This document shows, one piece after another, positions 1-11,280 of a stretch of 64,000 bases of DNA. The translations under genes were made by a program, and so were the position numbers. The notes under the pieces were generated by a model that was not told where the DNA came from, made no database searches, and was given only the letters and a program-made list of their open reading frames with translations. The DNA is from Chlorokybus atmophyticus (lineage: Eukaryota; Streptophyta; Chlorokybophyceae; Chlorokybales; Chlorokybaceae): the NCBI GenBank assembly GCA_009103225.1, contig RHPI01002204.1, positions 310,001 to 374,000 of the forward strand, written 5' to 3'. How positions within the stretch are numbered: position 1 is the stretch's first letter; each line of letters begins with the position of its first letter.

Positions 1-819
1 GCTTTGTGCCTAATCAGCTGCATGGCGTTCTTCCAGTCCCACAAGACTATCAGGCCGTCATGGTGACCCTCGACAGACACCAGATGCTTGCCTGCGTAGA
101 TAGTGCATGATGTGTGAGACGACAAGCAGTGAAGCTAAACTAGTCCATCAACAGCTTAGTGCCAGTATCAGCGATCGCATACACGTCGGCCCATTAAACT
201 GCTTTGATGCATGTTATGCTTGCAGGGACGCTTTGAAACACTATCCCCGAGAGCGGACATAAAGCATTGCAATCAAGTGGAAACTAGGTTGACATATAAG
301 CGATAACGCATGCAGTGACCTATCAGACATTGAACCAAGTTCAGGCAGGTGTATTAGCCAATCGGTTATTGAAGAATCAGTTGCCGTTTTGAACAAGCAA
401 CCAACAACTGCACTGACTACAGACTCGACCAAACACCCTCACCGCAACCGAAACAGCCAATCAGCACAAACCAACAAACCACCCCAACCAAGCCCTCAAC
501 CGATCAATGCTCAGCCGGTCAGCAAAGCAGACGTGCGCAATGCATAAAGTACATCGTTACCGGATGCTGATGCCGCAAAGCATGCACTGCCGTATTGATG
601 AGTCTTGAGCTCCGCCACAATGCCGCCCATGGTCGTGTCCCATACAACAACAGCTGGCTGATGACCACTCTGTGCACAGACAACCACATCAGCATTGGTC
701 TGAATGTGCATGTGGTTGTGTGCACGCACTCTCACCTCGCTAGCAGCAAGGTACTGCCACGAAAGCGCGATGTAATGAAGGCATGTGAGGGCCTTGCAAG
801 TTCGTGTGTTGAGCAGAAA
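1..819 (-). CDS. WD40-repeat protein, 3' portion (partial gene)
   Basis: Three exons can be read on the minus strand: 819-736, 699-561 and 91-1, with GT-AG junctions (36-nt intron 735-700; donor GTAACG just below 561; acceptor ACGCAG ending at 92). The first two join in phase and read ...YLAASETNADVVVCAQSG and then VVVWDTTMGGIVAELKTH, a canonical WD blade. The last exon gives GKHLVSVEGHHDGLIVLWDW, a second blade. Known of the family: WD40 propellers are protein-interaction scaffolds. Which WD40 protein this is cannot be told; the spacing of the repeats is compatible with cytoskeletal or ciliary WD proteins, but that is inference. The gene runs off the left edge. Exons between 92 and 560 and above 819 may exist and were not resolved. 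Confidence 0.7.
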
Positions 820-2023
820 CTGCGTCTGCCAGTCCTAGCGCGGGCTGTTTGAGCAAGACGATGTAAGTACTGCAGATGCAGCACAGCACAACACAGCACA
901 ACGACATGCTTTGCAAGTGATGTAGCACGATGTACACAGTGGTATGCAAAGTTGGAGTACTTGCCAGGCACTGAGTGTGGTGCAGGGCAACAGGGTGCGC
1001 TACCAACATGTAAAAGTGGGCAACAGTCAACTACAGTGTAGATGTAGTAGAGTAGTGCGACAAGTTGAGACTACTGCCGTACAGCAATTTGGTGTAAACT
1101 GCAACAACACAGCGGAGTGACTCAAAGTCCACAAACAGCTCGGCGAGCAGCAGTAAGTTGTTGCAATCCGCAGTAATGTGCAACGCACACCAGTCCAAGG
1201 CAGGCCAATCGCATGCACGCGCATGGAAAACCTAACTGGAGTACTGTGGAACTTGATTGTTAAGCCTTCAGGCATGTTTGCAGCTTGCATGCCGATTATG
1301 TCACCTATACACGACAACAACCCGGCCGGCGATGTAAGCGACGTCTCCCGGCAGAGTTGCCAACGAACGCGCTCTGGTTGCATGCCGTCAACCCGGTCAC
1401 GCGCTCCAGCACACAACACTTGAGCGCTAACTCAGTTTACGACCTATGTCATACGTTGCAACTCCTTCTACGCATTGGCAAGATAGATCCCTCCCACTTC
1501 CAAGCTGAGGTTATCATCGGCTTGTGTCAAATTGCGTAATGGAAGTGTGTGCAGCATTAGTACGGCAATGCTGTAACAGCACAAACAAACTGTTGTCGTG
1601 CTCACAACACCTAATCAAAGTATAAAACAGTGGTACAAACAGAAAGAGAGCATCGATCAAGATTATGGTAGTGCAACCCTCATTCACATCATCACACAAC
1701 CGACACACCTTGCTTCTTGGATCCTGTGCCTGGCGGCGGCTAGTCCGCCGCCGCACCGCCGCCATCGCCAGCGGATCAGACCACAAGTTCGCAACCGCCC
1801 AACACGCCCCCACAGTCATCGGCGGCGCTATCGCCGACCACCCCGTCGACATCGCCGCCCTGGCCGCCGACAGCTTTTCCCGCCAACGGTTTCATCCATT
1901 TCAAACATTCAATTCATTCGCAGGCAAACAGCATGCTTTGCGGAGACAGAACAAAGCCAAAACCCTAGCCTGAGCGGCGGGGTTTTGGGGGTGGGCGGCG
2001 GGGCGGCTGGAGGTGTGTGCTTC
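820..2023. other. Intergenic / possible bidirectional promoter
   Basis: No coding exon could be supported here. It lies between the divergently transcribed WD40 gene (minus) and the ITPase gene (plus), so the 5' regions and promoters of both are expected inside it. Positions 1730-2010 are C/G-rich with many GCC/CCG triplets, as is common for a 5' UTR. Further upstream exons of the WD40 gene could hide at 1030-1420 on the minus strand; I could not show them. Confidence 0.4.
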
Positions 2024-4149
2024 ATGAGCGTGACCGTTTTGGCTGGGCGGGGACTGCTTGTCAGCGGAGCCGTTGCTGCTAGCAAGGGTAGCTTTGCGGC
2101 AAGCAGCAGGCAGCATTGCCGCCGCAGCGCTCTGCGTGCTGTCGCCGCCACCAACATGGCGGAGGACAAGGCGGAAGTGGCGGAGGCGGCAACGGCCGTC
2201 GTGACGTTTGTCACCGGCAACAAAAACAAGCTGGCGGAGGTGCAGGCCATCACGAGGGGCGTCGTACCCATGCGACACCAGAAACTGGACTGTGAGTACT
2301 AACCAGCTGATTGAGCATGACTGCGCGATTGCTGTAATTCCCTAACCACAAAGTAAAGTTTGATGCAATGTTGAGTTATTGGTAATCCAACCCATTTACA
2401 TGACTCTGCATGCACCACCAGCATGGCATGGCGTGGGGACCCAGAGGAAGTGCCCTCTGTTTATCCTTGCTTATGCGTGAGGCCAGTGACTGCTGCGTAA
2501 ACAAATGGAAATGCAGTGCAGCAAAGCCATATGTGCGGTGTCACTGTCAAAGCACAATGACTGCGTTACAATTAGCATATGAACAGCCATATCAATAGTT
2601 GCACATACGCATTGCTTTGCATGCATGTGCCAGTGTTAGGGCATGTGCACAGTCGCGTCCTTATAACGAGGGAGAGCTTGATGTGTGCTCATGTATCTGC
2701 GTGGCTGCCTGCGCATGCATTACGAGCATGAACACAGCCATGAATTCAGTCGACTTATGACACAGGCCTCTATTCATGCATGGTCCGGTTGCCATGGGTT
2801 TCAAGGCAGGCAACATCCTGCTGATCACCATCACTCAGCCATTGCATTCTTTGCACAGATTGTGTTGTCATACTATCTTGTGATGTCCAGCATGTTGACT
2901 GAGCAGTGCCAGAGCTGCAAGGAGAGCCAGAGGAGATATCCAAGGAAAAATGCCGCATTGCTGCACGTCAGGTCAGTCCCGTCCATCCCCCAAGATGAAT
3001 GGACCCCTCGCGCATTTGCCTGTGGCAATGTCATGTGCTCTTCTATCCAGTATTGGTCGTTGTTGCTTGTTGTGGTCGTTGTAGCTATGTCGCGGTTGCA
3101 TGATAGGTACGGATTCTTGTATTGTGCCTGTCTTGTCAACTTCACTTAGGGAGGGAGTAGTGGCATGACATTATGTTGTTGGGCAGAGGCAACGCATTGA
3201 TAACCTGTAAACACGCAGATTGATGGTCCGGTTTTGGTGGAGGATACATGCCTGTGTTTCAATGCTTTGAAGGGGCTGCCAGGTATGCCATGTTGGCCGC
3301 ATGTTGGCTCGTGAAGCAGATCTAGTTGGGGCATACATCCTAACCATAAGCATGCAAGTTCTGACATGGTGCAAACTTGTCTGTGTTGGGACGTGGACAC
3401 GTCAACCTGAAGGCCCCTACATGTAAGTGTTTCAGGATGCTTCCCTGGCTAGGTACTATTCTCCTGTCTCATGCTAGCCAGCGCTGATATGTCGTTTCTT
3501 GATGCTGCATTTCTGCTGATGCATCGCAGCAAATGGTTTCTGGAGAAGCTTGGCCATGATGGTACGTCCTCTAAACATAGTTACAAGCATTTCATTACAG
3601 ATTATGTACGCGTGATAAAGCTATTAATAATAGTTTCATTGCTAAACGCAAAGTGGCGTGCAGGGTTGAACACAATGCTCTCTGGCTTTGATGACAAGAC
3701 TGCGTATGCCCTATGCGTTTTCTCTTACTTGGAGAGCCCTGAAAGCGAGCCCGTCACATTCTCCGGCAGAACTGAGGTAGTGTGGCCCGCACAAAGCACT
3801 CTACAGGCAGCTTGTGAGTGCATACTGCATGCTTGGTTGAGTGATAATTTCGTTTTGTTTGCTCTGCTGCAGGGAAGGATTGTGCCTGCAAGAGGGCCGC
3901 CTGACTTTGGCTGGGATCCAATATTTGAGCCTGATGGCTATGAGCAGACGTACGTGTGCGCACTTGTGACAGTCACTGGGGTCATGAATGTTAGGTCGTG
4001 GCACACTCTGCTTGTGTTTGAAGGATTCCATTGCTTGCTGCAGGTACGCGGAAATGCCAAAAGAGGAGAAGAACAAGATCTCGCATAGAGGACGCGCGCT
4101 GGAGTTGGTTCGGCAGCATCTTCAGGGTGCCAAACCATTGAAACAATGA
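2024..4149 (+). CDS. ITPA: Inosine/xanthosine triphosphate pyrophosphatase (ITPase, HAM1 family)
   Basis: House-cleaning enzyme that hydrolyses ITP, dITP and XTP to monophosphate plus pyrophosphate, keeping deaminated purines out of RNA and DNA. Exons: 2024-2291, 2907-2971, 3219-3282, 3413-3422, 3530-3561, 3664-3776, 3873-3949, 4044-4149. All are bounded by GT/AG and the phases close. The product shows the full HAM1 signature order: [17 protein letters not shown] (substrate P-loop region), [93 protein letters not shown]. Stop is TGA. From ATG 2156 the protein is 200 residues, the usual length. An in-frame ATG at 2024 adds 44 Arg/Ala/Ser-rich, acid-free residues that look like an organelle transit peptide, so dual targeting by alternative starts is possible (inference). 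Confidence 0.96.
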
Positions 4150-5229
4150 AGGTGGGACTAGCCTACAACCCCCGTACCATGTAGGGTGTTGCCCTCAGAT
4201 ATTGTCATCAGCTCTGGTCCGCACGAAGCTTGAGTAGTGGTTGCTGTTGAACTTGCTCGTTATTGTTATGACATGCAACACTATGACGCATGGCTGCCGC
4301 CATTGTCGTGCTGTTTACATGGACGTGCGGCAGTCCTGACATGTCCCAGTGCACCACCTCCGCCTTGTGTGTGACTGTTCAGCCATTAGGGCCCATGCCC
4401 AGGCCTTGAACGATTACTGCGATGCAAGCTGGTTGGTTGCTTGTTTACCTCGTACTCAGTGACTAGCTGCTATTCACTGCTGTCATGCACCTTGTTTGTC
4501 TGTGCACAGTGAATGGTTAGAATGCGTACATTCAGGTTATCATAACTTTGATACCCCGAGAGAGAACGCTTTCCTGAAATGTATTGCATTCTCCATTTAA
4601 GACGCTGGCATTACCCACACCCAGTGATAACGGTGCAACCTTTTGTGGCTTGGCAAAAAGTGCATGCCTCCAAGTGCAACCGGTGACTGATGGCGAAATT
4701 CTAACATAAGTTGTGTATAATACATCATGCTAAGCTAACAAACACCGTTGACTAAAAGCAATGAAGCGAGATAACCTACATGCATACACTCTTAGATGTT
4801 GTTTTACTGTCACAAGTGATGGTCAAATGTATGTATATAAGGGGTATATGACATTGCAATATGCAATGTATGATATTATATGCTCGTAATGATGATTAGT
4901 CAACTTACTTTGAATGTCCTTAAATAGGTCATGACCATTCCCACTATGGTGCTATGATTGATAATGCCATTGTTAATGTCTTTCAGATATTTGAAACATA
5001 ATCGCGTTGAGATCTATGGACTGTTTCACAGTAAAGTTCCTTGCCAACAGCAGCGATCTTGCGAGAATTGATAGGTTTCGCCACTCACAAAAATGGACCT
5101 CTGCCGATCGTCGCAAGTGGATTGCCGATTGTGACAAGTCATAGCAATCATCCGGCTTCAGTAACATTACAAATAGGGATCATTGGAATAATGGCGGAAT
5201 AGTAATCCGCAATTAATGTTAGGCTAGGT
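4150..5229. other. Intergenic, no gene seen
   Basis: Contains the 3' flank of the ITPase gene and then AT-rich sequence without a supportable reading frame, repeat or RNA gene. Confidence 0.5.
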
Positions 5230-8200
5230 TCATTGCAATATTTATAAATTCCAACCTGACTTCTGTAGTGGCCTGGCTTCTGTAGTGGATGCAGCCACAG
5301 TAGGCTGCAACTTGCTGTTCCAGCTGATCACCCCACCACCACTTGCTTGTACACATAGCCAGTAGTTGACCTTCATGTATCAATATCACCAGCGTAGTCT
5401 GCAACACAGTAGCCCCGTAGTTCTACGCTGCCCTGGCCATACTTGATGCCCATTGCCGATGTTGTTGACAAATAGCGCAGCACTCCCTTTGCTGCCAACC
5501 AATGCTGCATCGTCGGAGCTGACATGTAGCGTGCTAACTGTCCCACAGCATGTGCAATGTCTGGTCTTGATACCACTGAAAAGTAGAGAAGACTTCCAAC
5601 AAGCTCATAGTAGGGATACCTCTGCTTGTCTAACTCCTCATCACTGTTTTCGGCTCTGATCAACAGAGCTCCAACGCTCGGGGGTACCTCTCTCATTTTT
5701 GCGTCATCCAGACCAAATGTTGCCACCAATTGCTTCACCATCTGCTCTAAAGTGATGCGGATGATTCCTGAAGCCCCGTTCCTTGAGACAACCATACTGA
5801 GGAAGTATGTGGTCTCGTTTAGATCTCTGCACTCGAATGCAGTCTTTAGCTGAGGCTTCACTCGCTGAACATCACACATTCCTATTGCTGCAATCATGAT
5901 GTCATCCACGTACACCAACAACCACATCCTCTTGTTCCCATGATAGAACAAGCTAGGATATGCCAGACTTGCAGTGAAGCCTTGTTTCTTCAGCTCCTTG
6001 CAGAGTCTCACATGCCACACTCTTGGTGCTTGCTTCAGCCCGTACGATGCCTTGACCAGCTTGCATGCACTACCAGGTGGTCCCTCCTGATACTCTTTTT
6101 GTTACTGATGGTAGATCTCCTCCTCCAGCTCACTATACAGAAAGGCTGTCTTAACATTAAGGTGATGAAACTCCAAGTTGTCCACAGCAACAACTGCCAC
6201 CATAGCTCTGAAAGTTGCCAACTCCCCAGCTGGAGCAAATACTTCATTGAAGTCACCTCCTAGCTGTTGCGAACGCTTGGCGAAAAGCCTGGCCTTGTAT
6301 CTCAATGTTGCCATGACCATCTCTCTTCACCTTATACACCCACTTGACAGGGATGGGCTTTGTTCCTGGGGGTGGAACCTCCAGCTCCCAAGTATCATTA
6401 GCATGCAGCGACGCAACTTCTTCATCCATTGCCTGGCGCCATTGCTCTAAATCAGCTGCTCGCAGTGCTTTTTCATACGTTGCAGGCTCCGTTTCTTTCA
6501 AAGTTTAAAGTTTACATTGGAATTTGCCAGAAATGACTGCACATGACACCAATCAGGCTGATTCCTCTCACGCTATGATTATGCTCGCTGGCTGCTGTGT
6601 TGCTGAGCATGCTGCTGATGATGTCTCTGCCCACCACCTGCTGCAGCACTGCTTCTTGTAGGGTTGAGCTCCCTTTCCTCAGGCTCAGAATCACTTCTAC
6701 CCGAATAAGGCATGGTGTCTTCAGTGTTGATTCAGGGCAATGCTGACCTTCATCTTCATCATCAGAGCTCCTGTCTTCATCACCAGAACTGTCGCTGTGA
6801 TTAGGGCTCTTCTGCTGCTGTGTTCCCACGCCTTTATGGAAGACAACATCTCTGCTGAGGATGATTTCTTTGGTCTTGTCCACCAACACTCAGTATGCCT
6901 TTGAGTCTGGTTCATACCCAAGGAAATACCCTTCTGGCTAGCGGGATCCAGCTTTTTCTTATTCTGCTTGGGTACTAGCACATACGCAATGCAGCCAAAC
7001 ACCCGCATATTGCTTACATCAAGAGCCTGCTTATGAAACAGCTCCCATGGAATCTTTGCCAAAGCACGTACATATGACCTGTTCCTGATGTAGCTGGCTG
7101 TCAGGACCGCCTCTGCCCACTAGCAATACTCCAGCTTGGCCACACTAGTTATCGCTCTCACTCTCTTCTTCAGACTCAAGTACAGCCTCTCTGTTGCGCC
7201 ATTCTGCTATGGAGTGTAAGGAGCAGTTGTCTGATCAACAATGCCTTATGCAGACCAGAGGGATACCAACTCTTTATTCAAAAGTTCTCCACCCCTGTCA
7301 CTGCGCACTGTCTTCACACTGTGCCCTAATTGCGTCTTCATCTAGAGCAATACCTCCTTCACCACAGCTGGTACATCAGACTTCAACTTGATAGGACGAC
7401 CATGATGGAAAGCTTTGAGAAGTTGTTTGTCAAGGAAGGTGACAATGTACGCAGCTCCCCCCTTTGACTTCTAAGACAATGGACCACACACATCTGTGTG
7501 CACTAGCTGACCCACGTGCTCGCTGACATTCTCTGAACTTGAAAAGAGCTGCCTATGCATCTTAGACAACACACATTGCTCACACAACACTCCCCTGGCA
7601 TCCTTGACCTGCTGTTTAGTCACATTGATGCCTTTGACCAGATGTGCAGCAATCAGCCAGATGAGGTTGTCATAGCCCAGATGACCGTATCTTCTATGCC
7701 AAAGCTCAGCTAGATCTGCCGTTATAGCCACCAACGCAGTACCAGACTCTGCCTCTTCTATCTTATTTTGACCTCCAGGCTGTTCCCCGTGCAGTCAAGC
7801 AGAGCTTGCCATCGAACTGCCAACCTGCACTTGTCTCCTTCTCTAGATAGTTAGGCACCTGCCTTTAGAGCACTCCGGACAGAGAAGAGGCTTGCCTGTA
7901 CACCAGGTACATGGAGGACTGACTTCAACTCCACCCTTTGTACACCTTCTCCAACCTCGCACTGAAGCACAGCCTGTACACTTCACATCTAGAGTATGTC
8001 CAAAGGCTTCCATCGTGCGAGGTGTCACTTGAGCCTTGCACTCGTGAAGTAGACCATCAGCAGAAGTCAAATGAGTACACCCAGGATTTAACACCCACCC
8101 AGGACATTGCCTGCTTGTGAATGCTGTGAAGGCTATTGCACCTCCACCACCACCATTGTTCTGCCCTCAAGAAGTATTGCCCTTCCCAGCCTTCTTCTCC

Positions 8201-9020
8201 TTCAGCTGCGGACAATCCCTCTTCAGATGACCTTCCTGCTTACACGGGTAACACTGGCCTCTGAAGAGCTTCTTCTTCTTCTGTTCTCCCTTGCCACCAC
8301 CACTGCTGCCACCATGGTTGTTGTTGCTGGTGTTGCCATTGCTGCTAGTTGCATCTCCACTGATTCTGCATCTCGCTGCATAGGCACTGGCATCACCATC
8401 AGCATCGTTGTTTATGATCTTGGACTCTGTCTTCAGCAGCACAGGCAAAATCTCACAGTTTCAACCTTGATGATGCACTCCTTCCTTCCAGCAAGATGAC
8501 CACAACTTCATACTCTGTAGGCAGCTCGGACAGCACGCTCGGACACAGATCATACTCTGAGACAGTCTTTCCCATAAAGGTTAAATCATTCTTGAGCTGT
8601 TGTGCACGTCTTATATACTCTATAACTATCTCTGAACTCAGCTTTCTTGAACTATTGAATGCTTGCTTTAGCTCAATCTTACGGCTAACAGAGCGTGTAG
8701 CAAACAGATTTTTCAATACTTCCCATGCTGCTTTGGCATCAGAACATGACTGCAGCATTGGCCTATGAAACGGCTCAACATGCATGCACATTAAAGCCAA
8801 AGCAGGCATAATCTCCTTCTGCTAAGCAGACTCATTTTCAACATGTACACTTAGCTTTGGGTTGAACGTAGTCCCAGAACTCTTTGTAAATCAGCTTCAT
8901 CATCATCTCGAAGCTCCAGCTGGCGTAGTTGTCATTTCCAAGGGGTTTGATGGTATATATCTCAGGAGGCTCCTTATCTGCATCCATTATGATTGCCATT
9001 GGATTCTCCAAGCCGCTCAA
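5230..9020 (-). pseudogene. Ty1/copia retrotransposon relic (gag-integrase-RT-RNase H)
   Basis: Read on the minus strand from 9020 downward, copia domains appear in the right order but in shifting frames. Gag start includes PLGNDNYASWSFEMMM (9020-8860), then AKAAWEVLKNLFATRS (about 8720) and zinc knuckle CYPCKQEGHLKRDC (about 8250-8205). GAG-pre-integrase has LWHRRYGHLGYDNL (7710-7670), and the integrase core has TVRSDRGGE and APYTP-stop-QNG (about 7310-7200). RT has PVKWVYKVKRDGHG (about 6350) and LLVYVDDIM (about 5920-5895). Connection/RNase H has VSRPDIAHAVGQLARYMS, ADYAGDIDT and GGGVISWNSKLQPTVA (5570-5290). Several frameshifts and in-frame TAG/TAA codons, plus one TGA where Arg is expected (AGDIDT-stop-RST), make it non-autonomous. 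No flanking LTR pair was found, and the RNase H end seems truncated near 5250. Confidence 0.9.
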
Positions 9021-9608
9021 CCTTCAGCAAACTTCCAGCAGACCTCCTGCCCGTTAACCTACCCTCTTAGAACAGCTCCACCAACTTCCAGCAATGTTCC
9101 AACAACGTCCAACACAGAGGACAATCACTCTCTCAAGCTACACACAGCTCTAGCATAGGTGTGGGCCAATAGCCTGTCGACTGAAGCTATTGCATGCAAC
9201 CATGCACAGCATACAACATATACACGCAATGGTTGAGCTTGTGCAAGCTACACCGCCAGAGAACTGACTCGAAAGTAGACTGTATAGATAGGACGCGAGC
9301 TGCGTCCGCTCTAGGCCCTGACTTGTGTCTTATAAAAAAAAAAAACAGCCCGAATTTGCCAGTCCTAACTGCCTGCAGCCTATACACAACTGCAGTGGAG
9401 AGTAGCTTATCTAATGTCACTAGATAAGCTACTCAGAGTCCTAATAGACAAGCTGACTGCATACAAGTTATGAGAGTCATAAACCATACATAACATGATT
9501 TATTCTCAACAATGTATGCTACATTGCATTACCAACCAGCACAGCGCATATATGCGTGAATGCCTGCGTATATACGTAGGCATCCACCTCGACCACTCCC
9601 ATGCATGG
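9021..9608. other. Non-coding flank of the copia relic
   Basis: Would contain the copia 5' leader and LTR, but I found no partner LTR at the other end. It has a 12-A homopolymer near 9333 and the hairpin listed separately. No gene seen. Confidence 0.4.
9400..9434. repeat. Perfect 14-bp inverted repeat (hairpin)
   Basis: Arm GAGTAGCTTATCTA at 9400-9413, 7-nt loop, and its exact reverse complement at 9421-9434. It is in non-coding DNA; function unknown. It could be the remains of a small hairpin-type MITE or a transcript terminator. Confidence 0.8.
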
Positions 9609-9930
9609 TGGCTAGGAAACATTGTCAACTTCTTTATCATTCAGAATATAGATCATTCAAAATACAAAAGCACCTTTACAGAATTTTAACATGAGGCGGC
9701 CATTATCATTTAGCTGGTGTAGCACCCACGCAACTGCAGCATGTCCACCATCTACCAGTAACTTCAAAGATAAACGAATTGATGCTGTCAATGGAGTTAT
9801 TAATGAAGTTATTAATGAGACACTACGTGAAGCATAACCCATGAAAGATAGCACTACGCCTCCAACACCATTGCGAATGTCGTCGCGCTTAGCAGCAACA
9901 AATCAATAGCTCTCATCACGATACTAAATA
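9609..9930 (+). repeat. Dispersed repeat, copy 1 (direct)
   Basis: Starts with GCTAGGAAACATTGTCAACTT and shares with 10900-11280, in the same order, blocks such as AATACAAAAGCACCTTT, a GAGGCG block, CACCATTGCGAA / CATCATTGCGAA, and the TAGCTCTCA-like end. The two copies are heavily diverged with indels. No coding potential seen. Confidence 0.7.
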
Positions 9931-10899
9931 TTGACTTTTACATGAGACATCAAATCTCACGAATGGGCATTAAAGTGAAGCATGAGTTGCTGTGCATAAC
10001 TTCTTACAAGTTACTTGTCGCGTCTAACTTTTAGTCAGCTTTTTGTGCATCACATGTACAAAGTCGATGCGCCGTGCATTACAGATGTACATGCCACAGT
10101 GTGGCAAGAGACAACATCGGGCGACATGCAAGCTTTGTGAATTTTTCACAAAAGCATATTTCTTATGTAATATCAATACAATTAAAGCTTAAGGCTAGTA
10201 GCTTCAAGCCTTGATGCTCCGGCTTCAAATGAGCTTTACCAAGTTGATGAAGCTAATCGCAACTTGCGATTAGCTCAAGAACATCTTTCGCGTTATAGGA
10301 AAAGTGCGATCAGAAAACCGTCATTATACTTGAATGGTTGGTATTTTGTAGCGATATTCATTTTAATACAAATGCCGTTATTACTGTGAATTGTTCTTAA
10401 GCTTTGAAAAGCTGCTTGCTACAGCATGAGCAACAATGCTGCCCCTCAAACAAACGTGTAAGAGAAAACAACCTTGATAACCCTGGTGCCTCCGTGAAGC
10501 AATGCTCAGGACGATAAAGAAAACCATTGAGTTGCCGACTTGCCGGTTCGGCAAACATACGATAAAACACGCCATGCGCAGCAGGAAAATATTGCCAAAA
10601 CATTATCAAGTCAAACCGAAGCCTCTGCCAATGCCGATACGCAATTTCTTCCTCCATAACGGTTACATGAGCACAAGTGGCAAGCTGAAGCTTTATCCCG
10701 GTGCATGAAAGACTATTGAAGTGCATAGGATGCTGTCACTGAGGCGCCAGAGCCCTATGCTACCACAGCTAATGTTTCAAATACATTTTGTATGACTTGC
10801 CACCAATTTACAGGTTATTGACATCGCGGGTATGTGTTTTGTATGTCACACCTACAAAGTATTTGCAATGCTGACCACTTCATTATGCATAGCATAGTA

Positions 10900-11280
10900 T
10901 GCTAGGAAACATTGTCAACTTACATATCGTTGCAGAATACAAAAGCACCTTTCAGGACTTTTAGCCTGAGGCGATCACCGCGATTAGCTAATGTACTACC
11001 GGTGCAGGTGCGTGCGTAAGACCTATTAGCACTCACGCACGCACCTGCACCATGTTAAGCTGCCAACAGCTCCAAGATAACACAATCAGATGGAAACCAC
11101 AAATGAAGTCATTGGGATACGTATTATATATATACTTGTGCTCTATATACGTATTATATATATCATACAATATAGAGCACAACCTATTAAAGACACCACC
11201 CCTGCAACATCATTGCGAAGATTGTCACGCTTGGCAACAACAAACTCTCTCGTAGCTCTCACCATCGCAAAATACGACAC
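10900..11280 (+). repeat. Dispersed repeat, copy 2 (direct)
   Basis: Second copy of the 9609-9930 repeat, in the same orientation. It differs by an inserted segment holding two hairpins: 17-bp arms 11001-11017/11035-11051 and 11-bp arms 11138-11148/11170-11180. Old non-autonomous element of unknown class. Confidence 0.7.
11001..11051. repeat. Perfect 17-bp inverted repeat
   Basis: GGTGCAGGTGCGTGCGT at 11001-11017 and its exact reverse complement at 11035-11051, with a 17-nt loop. It lies inside repeat copy 2 and is absent from copy 1, so it looks like a later hairpin insertion or duplication. Confidence 0.85.

Noticed and set aside
2420..2460. GDPEEV-coding stretch as ITPase exon 2
   Set aside because: The phase does not close with exon 1 and no suitable donor follows. 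2907-2971 encodes [17 protein letters not shown] with correct splice sites and phase.
5230..9450. LTR pair for the first copia relic
   Set aside because: Compared 5160-5260 with 9030-9450 on both strands and saw no shared terminal sequence; the element seems truncated.
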